In this document: positions 59,201-64,000 of the stretch, in pieces
Layout: every line of letters starts with the position of its first letter
Position numbering within the stretch: the first letter of the stretch is position 1
NCBI RefSeq assembly: GCF_022581195.2
Contig: NC_061476.1
Span: 4,386,098 to 4,450,097, forward strand
DNA: 64,000 bases
Direction of reading: 5' to 3'
From: Helicoverpa zea
Taxonomy: Eukaryota > Arthropoda > Insecta > Lepidoptera > Noctuidae
Notes under the pieces: model-generated
Database searches by the model: none
Told to the model about the DNA's origin: nothing
Seen by the model: the letters and a program-made list of their open reading frames with translations, nothing else
Made by a program: the position numbers and the translations under genes

Positions 59201-62200
59201 CCAGTGATTTACAAGGAGCGACTGCCTATCTGACCTCCTCAACTCAGTTACCCGGGCAAACCCAGCACCTTATTGTAAGACTGGTGTCAGACTTACTGGC
59301 TTCCTGATTACCCGTAACGACTGCCAAGGATGTTAAATGATAGACAGTATCAGGTAAGTTTGACGTAAATAAACGTCTCTTTACGTCAACAATAAACTGT
59401 TTACGTCATATTCTGACGGAAGACCAGCCCACGTTTACAGGATTTTATTTTTAACTTGGGAAATTGTGAGGATGTTTTGAAAGTTAAATATAAAGACACT
59501 TTCAGGGGTTAGTTGTTACTTTCTTGTATTATAAATAACATGTAGTCAAGTACCTAATTGCCGTTTCAGTTATCAAATTACTTGATTAAATATTTACACA
59601 GTGACAGGAAATTATTCCTTATTTGATTCCTGTTGTTGATTTTAAATACAGCAACCATAGTTTACGAGAAAACAAAACGTATTTAACATTTCTTCTAGAC
59701 CGGATATAAAGCATATCCACTGACCTCTATATTTACCACTGGACAGGCTGTTGTCAACGTGCGTTTGTGCCCGTTTGATAATCGCCATTTTGGCGTTGTT
59801 AGACGTAGCGAGTGTCCGTGGTACTAAAATTATTTTTACACTGAACCAATGAACAAACACTTCTCTCACAGCCATTTGAAATTATACGTCAAAATTAGTT
59901 CTGTGGACACTCGCTTAGACGATATTGGCGCTTCAAATGGGCACAAAAAAATTGCTGTCAAACGTACGGAACAGCCGGTCCAGTGGTAAATATAGAGGTC
60001 AGTGAGCATATCATATACAGACATGAAACTACCTCAATCCGTCAAATTTCTTCGATAGATTTTCAACCTTATCACAATAGTGGAAGGTCAATGTTCGATT
60101 GGTAAAATTTGACAGATTCGAGTTGTTTGACAGTTTGACTTTCTGGCAATTGTATAAACTTTTTCTTGTTTCCAATTTCAGCCTCAACAACCAGCACAAC
60201 AAACCGGCCATCGCCCCCATGGCTCATCACGTCGCAGCCGACAGTCTGGCGGTCTACCCAGCCGCCTATCCCCAAGAGTCCAGTCCAAACGCAGCAGAAC
60301 GAGAGGAAGAAGCCCACTGTCATCACACCTCCGACCTTCAGGCCACATATCACGCTACCCCCCGAGGTGAAGCTTGGTGATGTCGCTTCTAAGGTGATTG
60401 AGTTCTTTTTTAATCGTCCGAAAAGGAGTATTTTTATGTGCAACGTGTAGTGACGGTAAGGTGAAATTGTACTCGTATGACGTGATTCGACATCATGTGT
60501 GAACCACTCACCTATGTATGTATGAGTAGAGTTTACTCCCGTATTATATTTGGCGTGTTTACCGATTGTTTGTGTTTGATATTGTAAGGTGTCCAGTTAC
60601 GGGATTCTTCAATTGTGATAAAGGATTCTATTAAAACCTAAATTGGAAAAGAATCCAGTTTAGCGTGAAAGTTCAGTTATTTAAACTTTAAGAAAAAATA
60701 CATTTCCTTAAATAAGTTACAAGTGGACTCTTATATTAGATTTTAGATTAGTATCTTAATTAATTACCTAGTCTTTGTTTCTAAAATTGAAACTGAAACA
60801 AATAAAACCTTACTTAAATTGAAACAATAACACCATAGTCCGCTCTCTTGATATTAATTCAAAACAATCTACATATTTATAAAGAAATCCCATTTCCCAA
60901 CAATTCATAACACCCCTGTCTTTCAGAAGACCACGACGAGGCAGCCGGACTCCTCATCCGAAAGGGAACCTCCGCAGAGTTCCAGAGAGAACATTCCAGA
61001 AGCTAAAGAAGAACCGAAAGTTGTTGAACCTGACCATAGCCAGAAGAACGATAAGGCTGCTAAAGAAGATGAACCAGGTAAGAATATTATCTTATTTATT
61101 TAACATGACAGTGCTCGGTCTACTTATGAAATTTTTACATGTACCAATAGTGTTTTTGACGCAAATACCTAAAGTAGGTCATTTTTGGAAACTATACGCG
61201 ACAAGTTAAAGGTTATTTTTTTCAACGGTAAGATTTTGTTATGTTTTGTTAAAATAAATTACATTAAGCGTAGGACTAGATAGGTTTTTAAAGAATCTGC
61301 TGTACACACAGTTCAATTCATCAAAAATATTATGTTCTTGTTTCTCCTCCGTCTGTTAGTTTTAATCTTTTTTAAATAGATGTCGTATCTACATATCAAA
61401 ACTCCTCTAACCACTATCATCTATTTCGTCAGCTGTGACAGAAGGCACGATGGAGTGGCCAGCTAAAGATGAAGACTCGGAGCCGACACCAGCGGTGCAC
61501 CCGCCTCCGAAGGACAGCAGACCAGGCACCGATATCTTGGACGAATTTGAAAGAACTTTTTGTAAGTTATAAGTCTACATTCAAGTTTAAAAGGTCACTG
61601 CTGTGATATTTTCGGTGGTCATATAAATGTAGTTAGCATCAAAATAATAAGCTTTAGTTTTTCGCCTTTAATAATAACCTTTTTAGAGGATAAAGAAAAC
61701 ATGAAAAGATTTTTTTATTCATTTTGCTATAGATGTCTCAAGAATGCAAGTGAAATGAAGTAATGATAAACCTAGTCGCCAAATAATACAAAAACAATGT
61801 GCGAGTATATTACATAAGTATGGCTCACCCACTTTCGTGAGATAAAATATCTATAACATATTTCTTCATGTTTGTGTGTAACGATTTCGGATTAGAATAT
61901 CACAACTTACTTCCAAATTGTTCTACCATTTTTTTTACTACATAGATACCCTAACTAAATGTATATCTTAACCTGTAAATGCCTTCCCTAGCAACGATAG
62001 CAACCCCCAACATCGGTCGGCGAGTGTTCTGCCCGCAAGTCAGCGCGCGAGGGTTGAACTGGAACTGGACTATGGCGGGCACGTATGCTGTCCAGCCGTG
62101 TCCGGGCGGAGCTACGGGGTTAGCTAGGTGGAAGTGAGTATCGACTTTATTGTTTAGAGAATAAGGTTGGACTGTGTATTTTCAGTGCACCTGTAGAATT

Positions 62201-64000
62201 CTGAGAAGATTGACACAAACTTTAATGAATGGACTTTTGTTTCATCACAGGTTATTAATCGACTTCGAAAAACGAGGAGGTTTTTGACAGTTTTAACAAT
62301 GACGTTCTCGATAGTTTCATAATCTCTATATGTAAAAATGAAACCCGCTTTCCGTTGTCACGGCTTAACATGAAAACGGCTTGACCGATTTGGCTGAAAA
62401 TTAGAGGGGAGGTAACTTAGACCCGGGAGAAGGATTTAGTTTTTGTCACCATCCGGCTACGGGAAGCGGGTGAAACCGCGGGCGAAAGCTAGTATGTACA
62501 TATTAAACCAATGTTTAATTCTTTGGTAATATTTTATATAATGGTAAAATAACCCCTAATTGAGCCATTCCCATATAAGTAGGTACAACCCGTGCCGATA
62601 AAGAATGGGATTAGAAATCGCGACAGCTGTATTCAACTCTCGCTCATGTGCTATAGTGTATGAGCGAGAGGTAAATACAGCTGTCGCGATTTCTAATCCC
62701 ATTCTTTATCGGCACGGGTAGTAAGTAAGAGAGAAAAAAATGTGACAAATCGTACTTAGAATCTATACCCAACCTCTATACATAGATCAATATTAATCTA
62801 ATTTCTATATCCCCATTATTGTTAATTATACCTTCAACTATATCTAACGCCCCTTCCCCCACCAGATGCACGCTAACTCCTCACCAGTTCACCGAGGAGG
62901 AGCGTCCCCGACGCCGCGGCACCGGTCTACCTTCAGGCGAGAACTTTCACGACCTTGGCCTGGATCAGCCCAGTGATCGACAGATGGAACTCCTCAGGAG
63001 ACTTGGCTCTGAAGCGCTGTTGAAAGGTAGGACGGATTTTTTTTTTAATAAATAAATTTTAGAAAAAAACTCATTTAAAACTAATTTAACCTTCGGATTT
63101 TTTGTATTACTTACCCATATTTACAAATAAGCTACTTCCCTCTTCATCTGGTTAAAAAGTAGAATATACGTTATTCTGACATATAAGCTATGATACTGCG
63201 AGGTTACATCAAAATACATCAAGTTTTTTATGTGAAAGAGGAACGGACATCCATACACACAACTATCGACATTTTTAGTATTAATTTGATGCCTACAGAT
63301 AAACCAAAAAAATCTTTTAGAAGATGAGTTTCCGGTGTCACAGTTCATTTTTCCCCTGGAATTTTTGTCATCAATTTCTTCCCTATATCTTTACTAGTAC
63401 CATATTTGTACTGAATCCTGTATTGTCTTCGTCCAGGTCGTGACGGTGACTCTCCCGAACATATCAAAGACTACAGAGGAAACACTGGTCTAGTTGAAAC
63501 AGCTGGCAACATCGCCCAAGTGGCCAATGACTTGATATACAGTAAGTAGAAGACTTTTGACAAGGGCTGTACTTGTTAAGAATATAGAAATTTCTATTTA
63601 ATAAATACTTAAAAGGGTAGTTAAAAGTGTCAAGATTGATCTCATTATGGAAACATATAGGTATTGGATAACTTGAAAAAAGGGCTTCCAATTTTTAAGC
63701 AATAACCCTTTATTGCCCTTTTTTTGGAGATGGGAATCTTAAGAAACATGAGTATTTAGAAATCGGAGTTCCGATAGGGATCGGACTAAATCCCACCACC
63801 TTTTCGTTTTGAACCGCTTTGAGTAGCAGGATCACTGTATTTCTTATACTTGTAGTAGGAAAGATTATTCTCATTATTTTTGTTATTTCCACAGCTGATG
63901 CAATACCAGAATGGCACGGCGCGACTCCTGATCTGAGTGAGTGTCGCTCCGTATGGCTGAACAGCCTCGAGGCTCGAGTGAGGGAGGGAGAATCACTGTT
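47225..64000 (+). CDS. Cirl: Latrophilin / Cirl adhesion GPCR, N-terminal half (10 exons, 3' end outside)
   Basis: Calcium-independent latrotoxin-receptor homologue, a neuronal adhesion GPCR that acts at the cell surface. Exons: 47225-47279, 53415-53604, 59020-59126, 60182-60393, 60927-61077, 61433-61561, 61992-62133, 62866-63026, 63437-63541, 63895-64000+. All junctions are GT-AG and the phases (1,2,1,0,1,1,2,1,1) chain without a stop. Encoded order: signal peptide, SUEL-type lectin domain, Ser/Thr/Pro-rich stalk, hormone-receptor motif with an inserted segment, start of GAIN. The GAIN remainder, cleavage site and seven membrane spans lie beyond the window. Invertebrate latrophilins lack the olfactomedin domain, and none is seen here. 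The lectin part is unmistakable; exon 1 and the end of exon 4 are inferred. Confidence 0.93.
48734..50031 (-). mobile_element. mariner transposon, 1294 bp, TA target duplication
   Basis: CGAGGGCGGGTCAATAAGTC starts at 48736 and its inverse ends at 50029. The inverted repeats continue to CGTGACTTTT for about 30 bp, nearly identical. TA flanks both ends (48734-48735 and 50030-50031). Length and structure are those of a complete mariner with a single transposase gene on the minus strand, here broken. Confidence 0.93.
48880..49849 (-). pseudogene. mariner transposase, frameshifted at least twice
   Basis: The frame at 49849-49142 gives the N-terminal 230 residues: HTH region (SMVSILNDHLGMRKLSARWVP) and first catalytic Asp in FVTVDETWIHH (D158). 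The HQDN containing the second Asp lies at 49100-49089 in another frame. The third, in PPYSPDLAPSDYF (near 48992), lies in a third frame. The spacing between the second and third Asp fits the DD34D signature of mariner. The last third (KWLGGKRFDSNDEV) is present. Two small indels therefore destroyed an otherwise full-length gene, and the short C-terminal end is truncated near 48880 by a shift or stop. Confidence 0.92.
52092..52474 (-). mobile_element. tRNA-derived SINE, full length, 11-bp TSD
   Basis: Flanked by CAATCAAGGAT at 52092-52102 and 52464-52474. Read on the minus strand, the head has an A box (TGGTCTAGTTGTCGC) and a B box (GGTTCGATTCC) at the spacing of a tRNA gene, then a ~250-bp body and a CATCATCATCAT tail at the 52103 side. 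The head is therefore an RNA polymerase III promoter. Family name not assigned. The open frame on the plus strand is chance. Confidence 0.88.
53415..53604 (+). CDS. Cirl: Cirl exon 2: SUEL-type lectin domain, first part
   Basis: Encodes PRYETAYACEGKTLKIG, CREGSVIHLIRANYGRFS, ITICNDHGNTDWSVNCM and STKSLRVLHSR. YETAYACEG, ANYGRFS and ICNDHG are hallmark blocks of latrophilin galactose-binding (RBL/SUEL) lectin domains. Acceptor TTTTTCCCACAG, donor GTAAGA, ends in phase 2. Confidence 0.97.
53695..53830 (+). repeat. RTE-type LINE 3'-end-like repeat
   Basis: ACATAAAAAGTAGCCTAAGA, GCTTACCAAATTTTTTTCAT, TTGGTTGAGTAGTTTTGAAA and GCGGGACAG in the order of the family seen at 15885; diverged. Confidence 0.5.
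55225..55277. repeat. TGTCTGTT microsatellite
   Basis: Five to six units of an 8-bp TGTCTGTT repeat, degenerating to ATCTGTTTGTTTG, then TTCGGGATTCACG. Such stretches are often internal to moth repeats. Confidence 0.85.
56278..56957. mobile_element. CG-rich foldback element with appended inverted arm
   Basis: 56278-56535 and 56701-56957 are near-perfect inverted copies (one A/T-run length change and at least one substitution seen). The spacer 56536-56700 ends GATGCGGGGCAGTGTGAAGA at its right side, which is the inverse of the element's own left terminus (TCACACTGCCCCGCAT). So 56278-56700 reads as a complete 423-bp inverted-repeat element followed directly by an inverted copy of its left 258 bp. 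The sequence is packed with GCGCGT/ACGCGC words, unlike the AT-rich surroundings. The several open frames in both strands are by-products of this composition and symmetry. Confidence 0.85.
57898..58065 (+). repeat. Family-1 repeat
   Basis: CCCCAACTATGTTGGTGTTG, GGCTTCCAGTCACCGAATCT, GGAGCGACTACCTATCT and a late CTTTCTGGCTTCTGATTAGT block; diverged. Confidence 0.65.
58559..58793. mobile_element. 235-bp foldback MITE
   Basis: Ends GTTATAGTTCGGCCATTCAG and CTGAATGGCCGAACTATAAC. The arms pair for about 64 bp (through ATTGAACTGACGACGTAACT) with one mismatch. The centre is AT-rich and non-coding. The target duplication is ambiguous because the outer bases are themselves TATA. Confidence 0.82.
59020..59126 (+). 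CDS. Cirl: Cirl exon 3: SUEL-type lectin domain, end
   Basis: Joins as R-CSMHQNCSILASTNMFGD and PCPNTLKYLEAHYQCVP. The Cys pattern and FGDPCP...YLEAHYQC complete the lectin fold. Acceptor TATTTACAG, donor GTAAGT, phase 1 at the end. Confidence 0.97.
59145..59345 (+). repeat. Family-1 repeat 18 bp after the exon 3 donor
   Basis: Best-preserved copy in the window: CCTTTTCCCAACTATGTTG, CGGCTTCCAGTCTCACTG, ACAAGGAGCGACTGCCTATC, AACTCAGTTACCCGGGCAAA, AGACTGGTGTCAGACTTACT, ATTACCCGTAACGACTGCCA. It defines the length of the family at about 200 bp. Confidence 0.8.
59718..60004. mobile_element. 287-bp hAT-type MITE, 8-bp TSD
   Basis: AGCATATC at 59710-59717 and 60005-60012 flank ends CACTGACCTCTATATTTACC and its inverse. 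Inner pairing is patchy (ACTGGACAGGCTGTT, TTGTGCCC, GCGAGTGTCC). The 8-bp duplication and CA-starting inverted repeats fit hAT. Non-coding. Confidence 0.85.
60182..60393 (+). CDS. Cirl: Cirl exon 4: Thr/Pro-rich stalk
   Basis: Continues as A-STTSTTNRPSPPWLITSQP and onward to TPPTFRPHITLPPEVKLGD. It is rich in Thr, Ser, Pro and Gln, an O-glycosylated linker type. The acceptor is CCAATTTCAG. Two donors in phase 0 are possible, AAG|GTGATT (60393) or GAG|GTGAAG (60366), and may be alternative. Confidence 0.85.
60927..61077 (+). CDS. Cirl: Cirl exon 5: charged stalk
   Basis: Reads KTTTRQPDSSSEREPPQSS and on to KNDKAAKEDEP. Low complexity, acidic/basic. Acceptor CTGTCTTTCAG, donor GTAAGA, phase 0 in, 1 out. 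Confidence 0.85.
61433..61561 (+). CDS. Cirl: Cirl exon 6: stalk
   Basis: Reads AVTEGTMEWPAKDEDSEP and on to PGTDILDEFERTF. Phase 1 on both sides, so it could be skipped without frame loss. Acceptor TTTCGTCAG, donor GTAAGT. Confidence 0.85.
61992..62133 (+). CDS. Cirl: Cirl exon 7: hormone-receptor motif, first part
   Basis: Reads IGRRVFCPQVSARGLNWNWT then MAGTYAVQPCPGGATGLARWK. The CPQ...W...T.AG..A.QPCP.GATGLA.WK pattern is the HormR domain that precedes GAIN in latrophilins. Acceptor CCTTCCCTAG, donor GTGAGT, ends in phase 2. Confidence 0.95.
62310..62495 (+). repeat. Moth interspersed repeat (GCGGGTGAAACCGCGGGCGAAAGCTAGT end)
   Basis: CGGCTTAACATGAAAACGGC, TTGACCGATTTGGCTGAAAA and the terminal GGTGAAACCGCGGGCGAAAG-CTAGT. 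A very common lepidopteran repeat terminus. Confidence 0.65.
62588..62719. repeat. 132-bp near-perfect palindrome
   Basis: ACCCGTGCCGATAAAGAATG at the left is mirrored by CATTCTTTATCGGCACGGGT at the right. The arms are about 58 bp with only a 3-bp mismatch bulge (CAA/GTA), around a TGTGCTATAGTGTA centre. Lies in the intron 147 bp before exon 8. Confidence 0.9.
62866..63026 (+). CDS. Cirl: Cirl exon 8: HormR Cys plus inserted segment
   Basis: Joins as K-CTLTPHQFTEEERPRRRG and runs to MELLRRLGSEALLK. The first Cys fits the conserved (W/Y)xC of HormR; the remaining ~52 residues are charged and have no HormR counterpart. Acceptor CTTCCCCCACCAG, donor GTAGGA. Phase 2 in, 1 out, so it is not skippable alone. 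Confidence 0.85.
63140..63290 (+). repeat. RTE-type LINE 3'-end-like repeat, diverged
   Basis: GGTTAAAAAGTAGAATATAC, GAGGTTACATCAAAATACAT and TTTTATGTGAAAGAGGAACG keep the order of the family. Weakest of the five copies. Confidence 0.4.
63437..63541 (+). CDS. Cirl: Cirl exon 9: inserted segment
   Basis: Reads G-RDGDSPEHIKDYRGNTGL and VETAGNIAQVANDLIY. Phase 1 on both sides and 105 nt, so it could be a cassette exon. Acceptor TCTTCGTCCAG, donor GTAAGT. Confidence 0.85.
63895..64000 (+). CDS. Cirl: Cirl exon 10: end of HormR and start of GAIN (partial)
   Basis: Reads T-DAIPEWHGATPDLSECRSVW then LNSLEARVREGESL to the window edge. W...PDLSEC(R)SxWLN is the conserved exit of HormR into the GAIN domain. 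Acceptor TTTCCACAG. Confidence 0.96.

Overview
The window is nuclear DNA from an insect, almost certainly a moth (Lepidoptera). It is AT-rich and dense with interspersed repeats of the type I know from lepidopteran, especially noctuid, genomes. It carries one clear host gene, the adhesion GPCR latrophilin (Cirl), with interrupted exons and GT-AG introns. The species call rests on remembered repeat style and is not decisive.

Layout. 1-16.8 kb has no supported host gene. It holds SINE-like repeats, a LINE ORF1 remnant, and two DNA transposons caught nested inside older repeats with exact target-site duplications. 16.9-29.0 kb is a rearranged duplication with the order A, B, A', inverted B. The two A copies are 2618 bp each and the two B copies 488 bp each, with no length difference. 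Copy A' is split by a complete Ty3/gypsy-type retrotransposon on the minus strand. That element has 117-bp LTRs, a small leading membrane-protein ORF, gag and pol, and its outermost ends are both U5 ends because a 57-bp inverted U5 copy is attached to the right side. 29-43 kb is mostly non-coding, with scattered repeats and several CG-richer patches. 43.6-45.1 kb holds LINE fragments and the two gene starts of a THAP/YqaJ-type (ISL2EU-like) DNA transposon.

47.2-64.0 kb is the 5' half of Cirl on the plus strand. I traced ten coding exons, all joining in one reading frame: a signal-peptide exon at 47225-47279, the galactose-binding (SUEL-type) lectin domain in exons 2-3, a Ser/Thr/Pro-rich stalk in exons 4-6, the hormone-receptor motif starting in exon 7, an inserted segment in exons 8-9, and the start of the GAIN region in exon 10, which runs off the window. 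Intron 1 contains a frameshifted mariner and a tRNA-derived SINE. Intron 2 contains a large CG-rich foldback element and smaller repeats. Later introns carry a hAT-type MITE and a 132-bp near-perfect palindrome.

The retroelement genes form one unit (matrix/membrane-like ORF, Gag, then protease, reverse transcriptase, RNase H and integrase). Its RT active site reads YLDN instead of YxDD, so this copy is probably dead. The Cirl exons make one cell-surface receptor; no other host gene was found.
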